Assembly: GCA_016787575.1 (NCBI GenBank)
Contig: JAEUUO010000020.1
Location: 1 to 64,000, forward strand
Source of the DNA: Saprospiraceae bacterium
GTDB taxonomy: Bacteria; Bacteroidota; Bacteroidia; Chitinophagales; Saprospiraceae
DNA: 64,000 nucleotides
Direction of reading: 5' to 3'
In this document: one piece after another, positions 46,166 to 55,568 of the stretch
Position numbering within the stretch: position 1 is the first letter of the stretch
How the letters are laid out: the number at the start of each line of letters is the position of its first letter
The notes under the pieces: generated by a model
What the model saw: the letters and a program-made list of their open reading frames with translations, nothing else
What the model was told of the DNA's origin: nothing
Databases searched by the model: none
Made by a program: the position numbers and the translations under genes

Positions 46166-46903
46166 ATGAAAGATAATTTTTCAAATGTTGCTATTAATTA
46201 TTCAAAATTCAGACCCGGATATCCTAAAGAATTGTTGGATTTTATCCTCCATCATTGTGAAAACAAAAATTGTGCCTGGGATTGTGGTACCGGAAACGGA
46301 CAAGTAGCAAAGGAACTTTCAAAGTATTTTAATAAAGTCATAGCCAGCGATATTAGCCAACAACAATTGAATCAAGCGTATCAAGCTTCCAATATTGAAT
46401 ACCGGTTGGAATCCGGCGAAAATTGCAGTATTGATGATCAAAGTCTGGATTTAATCACAGTCGCACAAGCCATTCATTGGTTTGATTTTAATGGTTTTTA
46501 TACGCACGTAAATCGAGTTTTAAAACCTGGTGGAATAATAGCAGTTTGGGCATACAACAATCCGGTTTTAGAAGGAATTCTCAATGACAGCCTCCTTGAG
46601 ATTTATGAGGATACACTTGGTGCTTATTGGGATCCTGAAAGGCAATACATTACAGATGGTTATGAAACGATCCCATTTCCATTTGAAGAAATTGATTGTC
46701 CACCTTTTAGTATTTGTTATAACTGGACTCGGGAGCATTTTACAGGCTACATCAGTACCTGGTCGGCTTTAAAACATTACGTGGAAAAAAATAAAACCGA
46801 TCTCATGCCTTGGATCGTTGAAAAATTTAAAAAAGATTGGCCCGATCAAACCATGAAACCCATCTATTTTCCATGTCATTTGAGGATTGGAAAAATGCTG
46901 TAA
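46166..46903 (+). CDS. Class I SAM-dependent methyltransferase
   Basis: 245 residues from the ATG at 46166 (the TTG at 46145 is not needed). It starts with FSNVAINYSKFRPGYPKELL, then SAM motif I CAWDCGTGNGQVAKEL, motif II VIASDISQQQL and the post-motif HVNRVLKPGGIIAVWAYN. The 'NY-KFRP-YP' opening is shared with small-molecule methyltransferases related to trans-aconitate methyltransferase. Substrate unknown. It stands alone between recA and a TonB-dependent receptor, with 361 nt of AT-rich DNA after it. Confidence 0.9.
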   Translation: MKDNFSNVAINYSKFRPGYPKELLDFILHHCENKNCAWDCGTGNGQVAKELSKYFNKVIASDISQQQLNQAYQASNIEYRLESGENCSIDDQSLDLITVAQAIHWFDFNGFYTHVNRVLKPGGIIAVWAYNNPVLEGILNDSLLEIYEDTLGAYWDPERQYITDGYETIPFPFEEIDCPPFSICYNWTREHFTGYISTWSALKHYVEKNKTDLMPWIVEKFKKDWPDQTMKPIYFPCHLRIGKML

Positions 46904-47264
46904 CAGGATATCATTTTTTTTATTTAAATTTTAGTATTCGATTTAGAATTTCAATGATTGAACAATTTATATTTCAATTTATACAAGTTTAATTATCGAA
47001 TAAAAACATAATACTGGACTAATATCCAAAATAATCTTTATCTGTTTTGAATCATATTAAATTTCTAATAAAATTTTAATATTCCGATCAGATTGTAGAA
47101 TATTGTGTAAACTAGTTTCATTGAATGCTTTATAAATAGGTATTTTACTAATACAAAAGATTCTAAGTCATTTTAAACAATATTTAGCGGGTTTTAAATA
47201 ATAGCAATTTCTTAGCTTGGATTTTAAAAATTTTAAGTATATTTTTGTAAAATAACTTATAGCA
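46904..47264. other. AT-rich intergenic region
   Basis: About 360 nt of very AT-rich sequence with no gene; only the promoter of the next gene (47217-47247) was found. Confidence 0.5.
47217..47247 (+). promoter_or_regulatory. Promoter of the TonB-dependent receptor gene
   Basis: TTG at 47217-47219, 20 nt spacing, TATTTTTG at 47240-47247. The ATG at 47265 is 17 nt downstream, giving a leader of about a dozen bases. No Fur-box palindrome was recognised. Confidence 0.55.
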
Positions 47265-49448
47265 ATGAGAATCTATTTACTTTTAACCCTAATATTATTT
47301 TCATCTTTTGCAGTTCAATCACAAGAACTTAGTGATACACTTAAAAAAGTATTTTTAGAGGGCATCACAGTTGAAGGAACTAGAAATAATGTTGACATCA
47401 AACGACTTCCGGCTATTCAAAATAATTTTATTTATTCTGGTAAAAAAAATGAATGGATCGATCTCAATCAAAAAGATTTTGGTGTTTCTGAAAAATATGG
47501 TCGTCAATTATTTGCAAAAGTACCCGGTGTTTTTGTGTATGACATGGATGGTACCGGAAATCAAGTAAATATTTCAACCAGAGGATTGGATCCACACAGA
47601 GGATGGGAATTTAATATTCGTAAAGATGGCATCATCACAAATTCCGACATGTATGGGTATCCAGCAAGTCATTACAATGTACCCATGGAAGCAATAGATC
47701 ATATAGAAATGGTTCGTGGAACGGGTTCATTGCAATATGGAGCGCAGTTTGGTGGAATGCTCAATTATGTAAGTAAAAAAGCCAAAAAGGATAAACCCTT
47801 TGCGTTTGAATCTATTAACACAGTGGGTTCGTATGGTCTGTTAAGTAGTTTTAATATGCTGAACGGAAATCTGAATAAGTGGACTTATTCAGCGTGGTTT
47901 GCTAAGAAATCGCTGACAGGTTACAGGCAATCCAGTGATTCAAAATACAATGCTGAAGGGATTGATGTAATGTACCAGGCAACAGAAAATTTAAGTTTAA
48001 AAATTGAATGGACACATTCAAATTATCTCATTCATCTAGCGGGGGCATTGACGGATTTACAATTTAAGGAGGATCCTAAACAAGCAAGCAGAAACCGTAA
48101 TTATTACAATCCAAACATTCATATTCCATCGTTGCAATTGAATTGGAAATTGTCAAAGAATACGCAATTGAATTTGAACAATTCATATTTGTTTGGTCAG
48201 CGCAACAGTGTGCTTTTTGATAAACCTACAAATGTAAAAGACAGCATCAATACACAAACATTGCAATACAACAACCGTCAGGTTGATATCGATAATTTTA
48301 ATAGCTTCACTTCTGAAGCAAGGCTGTTGCACCATTATAAAATTGGAGGTGCGCACAGTGATTTGGTTACTGGGTATCAATTGATGCGAAATGATTTACA
48401 CAGACGCCAATTAGGTAAAGGGAGCACAGGTAGTGATTTTGATCTTGATTTGATCACTCCGGGCTGGGGACGTGATTTGCATTTTAAAACAAATAATCTG
48501 GCAATTTTTATTGAAAACAAATGGTCCCCTATTAGCAATTTAGCTATCAGTGCCGGACTTCGTTATGAAATTGGGCAAAGTGATTTGAGTGGAAAAGTTA
48601 GCTATTACCCGGATGAACAGTTGCCAAATAAAATTAAACATTCATTTCCTTTATTTGGAGTCAATCTTGAGTATAAGTTAAATGAAAACAGCAACATATA
48701 TACCGGATGGTCACAAGCTTATCGACCTGTAATTTTAAAAGATATTGTTCCATCGTCTTTATTTGAAGTTTCTGACAAAAATCTCAAAGATGCTTACGGA
48801 TATAATGCGGAGTTGGGTTACAGAGGAAATTGGAAATTCTTGAGATGGGATTTGAGTGGTTTTATTCTGAGATATGATAACAGATTGGGAACACTTGCTC
48901 AAAAAGACAGTACCGGCAATTTAATCCTGTTCAAGACTAACATTGGCAATGCAGAAACAAAGGGAATTGAATGTTTTGTGCAATCTGATTTTTCGCTCAG
49001 TTCAAAACTCAATTTGAGTATTTTCAGTTCGACCTCATTTATGGATGCCCGATATAAAAAGGCAAGCATTCGGAATGGAAATGACAATGTAAATTTAAGT
49101 GGCAATAAAGTTGAAAGTGTTCCGGAATGGATTAGCAGAAACGGGCTCACACTCAAATACAATAAATGGAGTGTGTCTGCTTTGGCTAGTTATACATCCA
49201 GTTCATTTGCGGATGCCATCAACACCGTAAATCCAAGCCTTAATGCTGCTTCAGGATTGGTACCATCTTATTTCTTATTGGATGTTAATCTTTCATTTTA
49301 TTTAAATGAGTTTTTGAAATTTCAATTGAACTGCAACAATCTTTTGGATAAAAATTATTTTACCAAAAGACCCCAATTTTATCCTGGACCGGGGATTTGG
49401 CCATCTGATGACAGAACGTTTTCAGGAACCCTTTCAATTAAAATTTAA
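47265..49448 (+). CDS. TonB-dependent outer membrane receptor (FecA-like)
   Basis: 727 residues. Signal peptide (IYLLLTLILFSSFAVQSQ), no CarboxypepD-like N-domain, then the plug domain (RQLFAKVPGVFVYDMDGTGNQVNISTRGLDP and IDHIEMVRGTGSLQYGAQFGGMLNYVSKK) and a 22-strand barrel ending in the outer-membrane signature DRTFSGTLSIKI. The plug sequence and size are closest to ferric-siderophore/ferric-citrate receptors. It depends on a TonB such as the one at 5240. It is 58 nt before the preferred panC start; no iron-regulatory gene is adjacent. Confidence 0.93.
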   Translation: MRIYLLLTLILFSSFAVQSQELSDTLKKVFLEGITVEGTRNNVDIKRLPAIQNNFIYSGKKNEWIDLNQKDFGVSEKYGRQLFAKVPGVFVYDMDGTGNQVNISTRGLDPHRGWEFNIRKDGIITNSDMYGYPASHYNVPMEAIDHIEMVRGTGSLQYGAQFGGMLNYVSKKAKKDKPFAFESINTVGSYGLLSSFNMLNGNLNKWTYSAWFAKKSLTGYRQSSDSKYNAEGIDVMYQATENLSLKIEWTHSNYLIHLAGALTDLQFKEDPKQASRNRNYYNPNIHIPSLQLNWKLSKNTQLNLNNSYLFGQRNSVLFDKPTNVKDSINTQTLQYNNRQVDIDNFNSFTSEARLLHHYKIGGAHSDLVTGYQLMRNDLHRRQLGKGSTGSDFDLDLITPGWGRDLHFKTNNLAIFIENKWSPISNLAISAGLRYEIGQSDLSGKVSYYPDEQLPNKIKHSFPLFGVNLEYKLNENSNIYTGWSQAYRPVILKDIVPSSLFEVSDKNLKDAYGYNAELGYRGNWKFLRWDLSGFILRYDNRLGTLAQKDSTGNLILFKTNIGNAETKGIECFVQSDFSLSSKLNLSIFSSTSFMDARYKKASIRNGNDNVNLSGNKVESVPEWISRNGLTLKYNKWSVSALASYTSSSFADAINTVNPSLNAASGLVPSYFLLDVNLSFYLNEFLKFQLNCNNLLDKNYFTKRPQFYPGPGIWPSDDRTFSGTLSIKI

Positions 49449-49490
49449 CATTTAAGCGGTCCGATCAATTTCGGATATGAATTCCAATCC

Positions 49491-49498
49491 TATCTTTG
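49491..49498 (+). promoter_or_regulatory. -7 promoter element before panC
   Basis: TATCTTTG lies inside the longer possible panC frame and ends 8 nt before the ATG at 49507, which favours that start. Confidence 0.45.
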
Positions 49499-49506
49499 GA
49501 ATTCAT

Positions 49507-50364
49507 ATGCAACTCTATACTACCGTTCGCAATCTGCAGAAGTCCATTTCTCAAAACAAACAGAATGGACAAAAAATTGCCTTTGTTCCCACCATGGGTG
49601 CATTGCATGCAGGACATTTGTCATTGGTTAAAAAAGCAAAGCAACATGCGGATTTAGTAGTGGTAAGTATTTTTATTAATCCCAGTCAATTTAATAACCA
49701 ACAGGATTTATTGAAATACCCACGCATGTTGGAACAAGATGCCTATCTTTTGGAACAAATTGACTGTGAAATTTTGTTTGTACCACTTGCATCAGAGGTT
49801 TATCCAGCTGGATTAAATCCTGAATTGAAACTTGAATTAGGAATTTTAGACCAAGTGCTTGAAGGAGAATTTCGTCCAGGACATTTTAAAGGAATGCTCG
49901 AAGTAGTTTATCGATTGTTGGATATCGTTCAGCCCGACATTTTAATTATGGGACAAAAAGACTTTCAACAATTTACTTTGGTGTTTAACATGATCCGGCA
50001 ATTAAAAATTCCGGTGCAATTGATAATTGGCGAAACACTGAGGGAATCGGATGGACTCGCTATGAGTTCCCGAAATATGAGATTGAGTGCAGAAATGCGC
50101 AAAATAGTCCCAATCATCTATCAGGTCTTGCTGGAATTGAAAAATCAATTATATATAAGTGAAATTGATGATTTATTATCCAGAGAGCTTGAGAAACTAA
50201 ATGCATCGGGATTAATTACAGACTATTTGCGAATTGTAGATGGAATTAGTCTGGAACCCGTTCTAAATCCAAAAAATCACGATTGCATTGTCGCTTGTGT
50301 AGCTTGTTGGGCAGGAGATGTTCGTTTAATTGACAATTTGGTATTAAAAGGACCCTTGCATTGA
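49507..50364 (+). CDS. panC: Pantothenate synthetase
   Basis: 285 residues from the ATG at 49507. FVPTMGALHAGHLSLV carries the HIGH-like nucleotide motif, GEFRPGHFKGM the pantoate site, QKDFQQF and SDGLAMSSRN the KMSKS-like loop. It condenses pantoate and beta-alanine, the latter made by PanD encoded 51 nt downstream. An ATG at 49477 would add ten residues but precedes the -7 element at 49491; PanC proteins normally begin near this second ATG. Confidence 0.95.
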   Translation: MQLYTTVRNLQKSISQNKQNGQKIAFVPTMGALHAGHLSLVKKAKQHADLVVVSIFINPSQFNNQQDLLKYPRMLEQDAYLLEQIDCEILFVPLASEVYPAGLNPELKLELGILDQVLEGEFRPGHFKGMLEVVYRLLDIVQPDILIMGQKDFQQFTLVFNMIRQLKIPVQLIIGETLRESDGLAMSSRNMRLSAEMRKIVPIIYQVLLELKNQLYISEIDDLLSRELEKLNASGLITDYLRIVDGISLEPVLNPKNHDCIVACVACWAGDVRLIDNLVLKGPLH

Positions 50365-50403
50365 ACTATTTGGTATGAATATGGATTTACTCTATAAATA
50401 CGC

Positions 50404-50411
50404 TAATTTTG
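50404..50411 (+). promoter_or_regulatory. -7 element directly before panD
   Basis: TAATTTTG ends 4 nt before the panD ATG, predicting a leaderless transcript starting inside the panC-panD run. Confidence 0.45.
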
Positions 50412-50415
50412 CCGA

Positions 50416-50763
50416 ATGTTACTCCAGTTTTTTAAGTCAAAAATTCACCGGGCGACCGTTACTGAGGCCAATCTGAACTATGTCGGGAGCATCACAATTG
50501 ATGAAACCTTGATGCAAGCTGCAAATTTGTATGAAGGAGAAAAAGTGCAGATCGTCAATAACAACAATGGTGAGCGGTTTGAAACCTATGTAATCAAAGG
50601 CGAACCAAATTCAGGAATGATTTGTCTGAATGGTGCCGCTGCACGAAAAGCTGAAGTTGGAGATATTATTATTGTTATATCGTATGCATTTATGAGTCCT
50701 GAAGAAGCAAAACAATTTCATCCGGTATCCATTCATGTTGATGAGAAAAACCGTATAAAGTAA
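50416..50763 (+). CDS. panD: Aspartate 1-decarboxylase (pyruvoyl-dependent)
   Basis: 115 residues, the usual length. The self-processing site is in YVGSITID: cleavage between Gly24 and Ser25 yields the pyruvoyl cofactor. The [25 protein letters not shown] block is family-typical. It makes beta-alanine for PanC. No panB is in the run. Confidence 0.96.
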   Translation: MLLQFFKSKIHRATVTEANLNYVGSITIDETLMQAANLYEGEKVQIVNNNNGERFETYVIKGEPNSGMICLNGAAARKAEVGDIIIVISYAFMSPEEAKQFHPVSIHVDEKNRIK

Positions 50764-50769
50764 TATTGT

Positions 50770-51816
50770 TTGTCGTCTATTCTTAAAAAAATTTTACAAC
50801 TGATCCTTTTTCTCAGCCTTGGCTTGGGAATTATGTATTTTTTGTATCAGAAAAATCAAACTTCTTATTTAGCATATTGCGAATCCAATCAGATAGCATT
50901 AGCGGATTGCAGTTTATTGAATAAGTTGAAATCAGATTTTGGCACACTGAATTATTTTTGGATTTGTCTGGTATTCGTAGGATTTTTTATGACAAATTAT
51001 TCTCGTACCAAACGTTGGCAAATTCTTCTGAATACCATTGGACACGATGCCAAATTCAGAAATGCCTATTTGAGTATTAATATCGCCTATTTGGCCAATT
51101 TAGGGCTTCCAAGAATCGGGGAGTTTGTGCGTGCAGTCATTTATGCAAAACATGAAAAGCTTGGTTTTGATAAAGTGTTTGGTACGGTAGTGTTGGATCG
51201 AATTGCAGACATGCTTTCTTTTTTATTTTTGGTGTTATTGGCTGTGATTTTGGATTTTTCAAGTTTTGAAAATTTCTTTTTGAATTATGCAAAGCTTCCA
51301 ACTATTAATTTTAATGCATACTATCTCTTGGTTTTTTTGATTCTATTTTCTATAATTTACTATTTCAGAGCAATTTTAAAAAATTGGAATTTTATTAAAA
51401 GACTTTTAAAATTACTTGCAGGCATATGGGAGGGCATAGTATCCATTCGAAATTTGAAAAACAGAAATTTATTTTTATTACATACTGTACTGATTTGGTT
51501 TTGGTTTTATTTCATGTTTGTATTTGCATGCAAAGCATATGGGCCAACTTCTGAATTAAGTTTGATCCAAATGTTAGTAGTATACGTATTTGGTAGTTTT
51601 GGTGTATTTATTCCTTCGCCTGGTGGTATGGGAACGTATCATTTTATGGTGATTATTGGTTTAGGCTTGTATGGTTTAAATCAGGCAGATTCATTTTCAT
51701 TTGCAAATATTGCATTTGCATTTGGTCAATTTTTTGCTTTGATTGTTTTTGGTTTTGTATCTTTAATAGCTATCAGTTGGTTTAATAAAAAACCTGTTCA
51801 AAATGCGCAATCCTGA
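50770..51816 (+). CDS. Lysylphosphatidylglycerol synthase-like membrane protein (UPF0104)
   Basis: 348 residues, starting at TTG 50770 (a stop is 3 codons upstream and no ATG fits the first helix). About seven to eight membrane helices; the family motifs SRTKRWQILL, GLPRIGEFVRAVIYAKHEKLG, TVVLDRIADML and PSPGGMGTYHF are all present. The domain is shared by MprF flippases and the AglD group; no synthetase domain is attached. A lipid-linked flippase or lipid-handling role is possible. It begins 6 nt after panD and overlaps rfaE2 by 14 nt. Confidence 0.85.
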   Translation: MSSILKKILQLILFLSLGLGIMYFLYQKNQTSYLAYCESNQIALADCSLLNKLKSDFGTLNYFWICLVFVGFFMTNYSRTKRWQILLNTIGHDAKFRNAYLSINIAYLANLGLPRIGEFVRAVIYAKHEKLGFDKVFGTVVLDRIADMLSFLFLVLLAVILDFSSFENFFLNYAKLPTINFNAYYLLVFLILFSIIYYFRAILKNWNFIKRLLKLLAGIWEGIVSIRNLKNRNLFLLHTVLIWFWFYFMFVFACKAYGPTSELSLIQMLVVYVFGSFGVFIPSPGGMGTYHFMVIIGLGLYGLNQADSFSFANIAFAFGQFFALIVFGFVSLIAISWFNKKPVQNAQS

Positions 51817-52288
51817 TTCTAAATTATTGAATAGAGCCAATGTTGTGGAAGTTATTTCCAGTTGGAAGCAACAAGGATTGCGGATCGTATTTACAAATGG
51901 TTGTTTTGACATTTTGCATGAAGGCCATGTACGGTATTTAAATGAAGCAAGTCGCTTGGGCGATCGATTGCTGATTGGCCTGAATGGAGATGCTTCAGTA
52001 ACTCGCTTAAAAGGGCCAGAGCGGCCAATCAATCCACAAGAAAGTCGCGCTTATGTATTGGCAGGGCTCGAATGCGTAGATGCCGTAATTTTATTTGATG
52101 AGGATACTCCATTGCAGTTAATCCAATTGCTGGAACCAGAAGTATTGGTCAAAGGAGGAGATTGGGCAGTGCAACAAATTGTTGGATCGGAATTTGTGAT
52201 ACAAAAAGGAGGACAGGTTTTTTCATTGCCGTTTTACAATGGATTTTCAACAAGTTCCATTGAGGCAAAAATTAAAAATAAATCCTGA
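51803..52288 (+). CDS. rfaE2: D-glycero-beta-D-manno-heptose 1-phosphate adenylyltransferase
   Basis: 161 residues, the free-standing C-terminal half of HldE. Nucleotidyltransferase motif TNGCFDILHEGHVRYL, then LIGLNGDASVTRLKGPERPI and VLVKGGDW. It makes ADP-heptose, the substrate of HldD encoded at 25482; no heptose kinase (rfaE1) is in the window. Its ATG overlaps the preceding gene, and its stop overlaps the next ATG (TGATG), so it sits in a translationally coupled chain. Confidence 0.94.
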   Translation: MRNPDSKLLNRANVVEVISSWKQQGLRIVFTNGCFDILHEGHVRYLNEASRLGDRLLIGLNGDASVTRLKGPERPINPQESRAYVLAGLECVDAVILFDEDTPLQLIQLLEPEVLVKGGDWAVQQIVGSEFVIQKGGQVFSLPFYNGFSTSSIEAKIKNKS

Positions 52289-53073
52289 TGGTATTACAAG
52301 AACTAACAGAATATTTAGAAAGTATTGCGCCTATTCAATTGCAGGAGTCTTATGACAACAGTGGTTTAATAGTAGGAAATGCAGCAATGGAAATTACCGG
52401 TGTTTTGTGCTCATTGGACTGCACTGAAGCAGTTGTTCAGGAGGCAATGGAATTAAAATGCAATGTCATTGTAAGCCATCATCCCATTTTATTTTATGGA
52501 CTTAAGAAAATCAATGGAAATCATTATGTAGAGAAAGTATTGATAAAGGCTATTAAAAACGACATTGCTTTATATGCCATACATACCAATCTGGATAATG
52601 TATTGACCCATGGTGTAAACGAAAAAATTGCACAACGGATTGGATTAAAAAATCTTGAAATACTCAAAAGCAAGGAAAATCAAGTCGGGATTGGAGCCGG
52701 CATTTTGGGAGCGTTTAAGAAGCCGGTATCGAGTTATGATTTTTTTGACAATTTAAAGGTTCGAATGCAGTGCCAGACAATTCGCCACAGTGCAATTGTT
52801 AAACCTACAATACAGCGAATTGCGATTTGTGGAGGGGCAGGCTCTTTTTTAATACAAGAAGCAATAGCCAAAGGAGCAGAACTTTTTTTAACAGCAGATT
52901 TGAAGTACCATGAATTTTTTGAAGCCAATGGTCAAATTATACTGGCAGATATTGGCCATTTTGAAAGCGAGCAATTTACAATTGAACTTTTATACGGCTT
53001 AATATCACAAAAATTCCGTAATTTTGCGACCCATTGTACAAAAATTAATACAAATCCAATCCAATATTATTAA
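52288..53073 (+). CDS. Nif3-like dinuclear metal centre protein
   Basis: 261 residues. Metal-ligand motifs SHHPILFYGLKKI (His-His), HTNLDNVLTHGVN (His, Asp) and DIGHFESEQ (His, Glu) are intact. Family members form toroidal hexamers; the function (GTP cyclohydrolase-like or other) is unsettled. This copy lacks the roughly 100-residue insert domain seen in many Bacteroidota versions. Followed 2 nt later by the zinc-ribbon gene, its usual neighbour. Confidence 0.9.
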   Translation: MVLQELTEYLESIAPIQLQESYDNSGLIVGNAAMEITGVLCSLDCTEAVVQEAMELKCNVIVSHHPILFYGLKKINGNHYVEKVLIKAIKNDIALYAIHTNLDNVLTHGVNEKIAQRIGLKNLEILKSKENQVGIGAGILGAFKKPVSSYDFFDNLKVRMQCQTIRHSAIVKPTIQRIAICGGAGSFLIQEAIAKGAELFLTADLKYHEFFEANGQIILADIGHFESEQFTIELLYGLISQKFRNFATHCTKINTNPIQYY

Positions 53074-53075
53074 TT

Positions 53076-53834
53076 ATGTCTAAAGCAACAGTACCGGCAA
53101 CAATATCTATTGGCTTGAAATTGAAGCAGTTATACGAACTTCAACAAATTGATTCTGAAATTGATCAGGTTCACATCGTTAAAGGTGAATTGCCGGTAGC
53201 GGTCAGTGACCTGGAAGATGAAATTGCAGGATTGACTACCCGAGTTTCCAAACTTGAATCTTCCATAGTGGATATGGAGAAAGAGCATGTGAATCACAAA
53301 ACCAATATTAAGCAGTACGAGGAAAACATTAAGAAGTATGAAAAGCAGCTTAATGGAGTTAAAAACAACCGGGAGTATGACGCTTTGAACAAAGAAATAA
53401 ACTTACAACGTCTTGAAATTCAGCTATCTGAGAAGAAAATTAGAGAAATTGTAGAGCAAATTAAATTAAAGCAAGCTTCCTTAGAAGGAGTTAAAGAACG
53501 TTTTGTCGCAAAGCAAAAGGAAGTAGAAGAAAAACGGGAAGAACTCGGAAAAATTATTGAAAAAACAGAAAAAGAGGAAGCAACTCTGAGTAAAAAGTCA
53601 GAGAAATTTAGAAAAGTCATAGAGCCTCGTTTATTAATGGCTTATACCAACATTCGCAAGAGATACCGCAACGGCTTAGCTGTAGTTCCTATTAAAAGAA
53701 ATGCATGTGGCGGTTGTTTTAACCAGGTTCCACCTCAGGTACAACTTGAGATTGGTCTTCGAAAAAAAATCATTGCATGCGAGCATTGCGGACGTGTACT
53801 GGTCGATGACCAGATCATGGAAGTTGAAGGATAG
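53076..53834 (+). CDS. Coiled-coil protein with C4 zinc ribbon
   Basis: 252 residues. Nearly the first 190 are a long antiparallel coiled coil (two Lys/Glu-rich halves), then a C4 zinc ribbon CGGCFNQVPP ... CEHCGRVLVDD. The family is a common partner of nif3-like genes and has been proposed to bind nucleic acid; the function remains unknown. The start follows the nif3 stop by 2 nt. Confidence 0.9.
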   Translation: MSKATVPATISIGLKLKQLYELQQIDSEIDQVHIVKGELPVAVSDLEDEIAGLTTRVSKLESSIVDMEKEHVNHKTNIKQYEENIKKYEKQLNGVKNNREYDALNKEINLQRLEIQLSEKKIREIVEQIKLKQASLEGVKERFVAKQKEVEEKREELGKIIEKTEKEEATLSKKSEKFRKVIEPRLLMAYTNIRKRYRNGLAVVPIKRNACGGCFNQVPPQVQLEIGLRKKIIACEHCGRVLVDDQIMEVEG

Positions 53835-53851
53835 CAATTTTATAAATTATT

Positions 53852-55342
53852 ATGAGCCTGTGCACTTGTTGCCGGTTTTCCTTTACTTATTTATTTTTTA
53901 TACTTGTTTCAATCTCCGTTCGGGCACAAGCGTATTGTGTTTTCAGTCCTAAGGTAAAATCAATCTATCAGCAGATTGTTTCATTGGAACTTTCAAAAGC
54001 TGAAGTGCAATTAAATAAAGTTACAGACAGCTTTGACAATAAGGCGTATTTATATTTACAAAGCAGTTTAAATTTTTATCGTTTCTTCATTTTGGAAGAA
54101 ATGACAGATTCCAAAAAATTAAATCTTCAAAAGGATCAATTGCTCCAACTTTTGAAGCAATCTAATTTACCTATAAACTGGCAACGATTTCTAGAAGCCG
54201 AATTATTACTTCACAATGCAATGATCTCATTTAAATCAGGAGAGCAGTTTTCAGGATTTAGAGAATTTTATAAGGCTTCATCACTTTTGGAAAAAAATAT
54301 TCAAGAGTTTCCAAATTTCATTTACAGTTATAAATCTGCAGGCATTCTGCATGCTTTGTTATCTGGAATTCCTGACGATTACAAATTGGCAGCAAGTCTG
54401 ATAGGCTTGAAAGGGCAAATAGAACAAGGCAAACAAGAACTTGAAAAATTTATTAATTATGCTGAGCAAACACAAGATCTTTTTTTAGAAGAATCTTATG
54501 CAGCGTATGCATTTATAACAGCCTTTCTTGAAAACAAACCAGAAGCTGCCTATTCATATTGGCTCAAGAAAATGGGAATGGCAGATCCCAATCCCTTGTA
54601 TGCATATGTTCAATCCCGTATAGCCATTCGATGTGGCTATACAGATGCAGCCATTAATATTTTACAATCTTTACCTATTGATGATCGCGATCAATTTCCT
54701 TATTTGCATTATTTACTTGGTTTGTGTAAATTGGATAAACTCGACTTTAACGCTGAAGCAAACTTTTACCAATACCTTCAAATTTACAAGGGCCAAAATC
54801 ACCTCAAGGAAACCTATCAAAAGTTAGCGTGGATTTCGCGCTTGCGAGGAAATATAGGAATGTACCGTTTGCACATTTCAAAATGCCTCAATCGGGGAAA
54901 TGCACAATTGGATGAAGACAAACAAGCCTATGTTGAAGCTAAATCAGGAATTTTGCCCGATTCGATTTTATTAAGAGCTCGTTTACTTTCTGATGGCAAT
55001 TTTCCGGATAAGGCTTTAGAGGTCTTGGCTCCGCATCGAATTAACTATTATAACAATGAAGCGTTGAAATTGGAATATGCCTACCGTCTAGGAAGAATTT
55101 ATCAACAACAAAAGCATGTTGAAGATGCTTTGAGGCAATTTAAAGACGTTTTGGATTTTGATCCTTCAAATAAGTCCTATATGAGTTGCAATGCATTATT
55201 ACAAACAGGTCTCTTATTTGAAAATCAAGGCAAAAAGCAAGAAGCTATCCACTATTACCAAATGGTGCTGAAAACGCATCCGGATCAATACCAACGATCC
55301 ATTCATCAAAAAGCGAAAGCAGGATTGTCGCGTTTAAATTGA
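53852..55342 (+). CDS. Exported TPR-repeat protein
   Basis: 496 residues. The hydrophobic N-terminus (FSFTYLFFILVSISVRAQA) is a signal peptide; the rest is alpha-helical with clear TPRs in the C-terminal part (ALEVLAPHRINYYNNEALKLEYAYRLGRIYQQQKHVEDALRQF and YMSCNALLQTGLLFENQGKKQEAIHYYQMVL). A periplasmic or envelope scaffold is likely. It closes the 49.5-55.3 kb run. Confidence 0.85.
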   Translation: MSLCTCCRFSFTYLFFILVSISVRAQAYCVFSPKVKSIYQQIVSLELSKAEVQLNKVTDSFDNKAYLYLQSSLNFYRFFILEEMTDSKKLNLQKDQLLQLLKQSNLPINWQRFLEAELLLHNAMISFKSGEQFSGFREFYKASSLLEKNIQEFPNFIYSYKSAGILHALLSGIPDDYKLAASLIGLKGQIEQGKQELEKFINYAEQTQDLFLEESYAAYAFITAFLENKPEAAYSYWLKKMGMADPNPLYAYVQSRIAIRCGYTDAAINILQSLPIDDRDQFPYLHYLLGLCKLDKLDFNAEANFYQYLQIYKGQNHLKETYQKLAWISRLRGNIGMYRLHISKCLNRGNAQLDEDKQAYVEAKSGILPDSILLRARLLSDGNFPDKALEVLAPHRINYYNNEALKLEYAYRLGRIYQQQKHVEDALRQFKDVLDFDPSNKSYMSCNALLQTGLLFENQGKKQEAIHYYQMVLKTHPDQYQRSIHQKAKAGLSRLN

Positions 55343-55370
55343 AGAAAATTCCCAAAAACTCCTATTTTTG
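55339..55370 (+). promoter_or_regulatory. Promoter for tRNA-Met
   Basis: TTG at 55339-55341 (overlapping the TPR gene stop), 21 nt spacing, TATTTTTG at 55363-55370. The tRNA begins about 85 nt after the likely start, leaving a trimmed leader. Confidence 0.5.
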
Positions 55371-55458
55371 CATCCCATTTTGTAACAAAAGTCTTACAAA
55401 AGCTTGATTATTACAGGATTACAGTTAAATAACTTCTCAAAAACAGGAAGTATAAAAT

Positions 55459-55532
55459 GGCGTGGTAGCTCAGCTGGTTAGAGCGTGTGATTCATAATCA
55501 CAAGGTCGGGAGTTCAACCCTCCCCCACGCTA
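55459..55532 (+). tRNA. tRNA-Met (CAT), elongator type
   Basis: Full cloverleaf of 74 nt. Acceptor GGCGTGG pairs with CCACGCT (first pair G-U), D arm GCTC...GAGC, anticodon stem TGTGA / TCACA with loop TTCATAA (anticodon CAT), T arm GGGAG-TTCAACC-CTCCC, discriminator A. No encoded CCA. The anticodon stem lacks the three G-C pairs of the initiator, so elongator; a tRNA-Ile with lysidine-modified CAT cannot be fully excluded but the acceptor is not of that type. Confidence 0.92.
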
Positions 55533-55533
55533 C

Positions 55534-55568
55534 TCATTTAATTAAGAATTAAAAATTCAAAATTAAAT
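55534..55568. repeat. Heptamer-phased repeats after tRNA-Met
   Basis: Five 7-mers TCATTTA, ATTAAGA, ATTAAAA, ATTCAAA, ATTAAAT start two nt after the mature tRNA end. Their inverted counterparts occur at 55804-55831. Confidence 0.6.

Noticed and set aside
49477..49506. Ten-residue N-terminal extension of PanC
   Set aside because: Lies before the promoter -7 element and before the usual family start.
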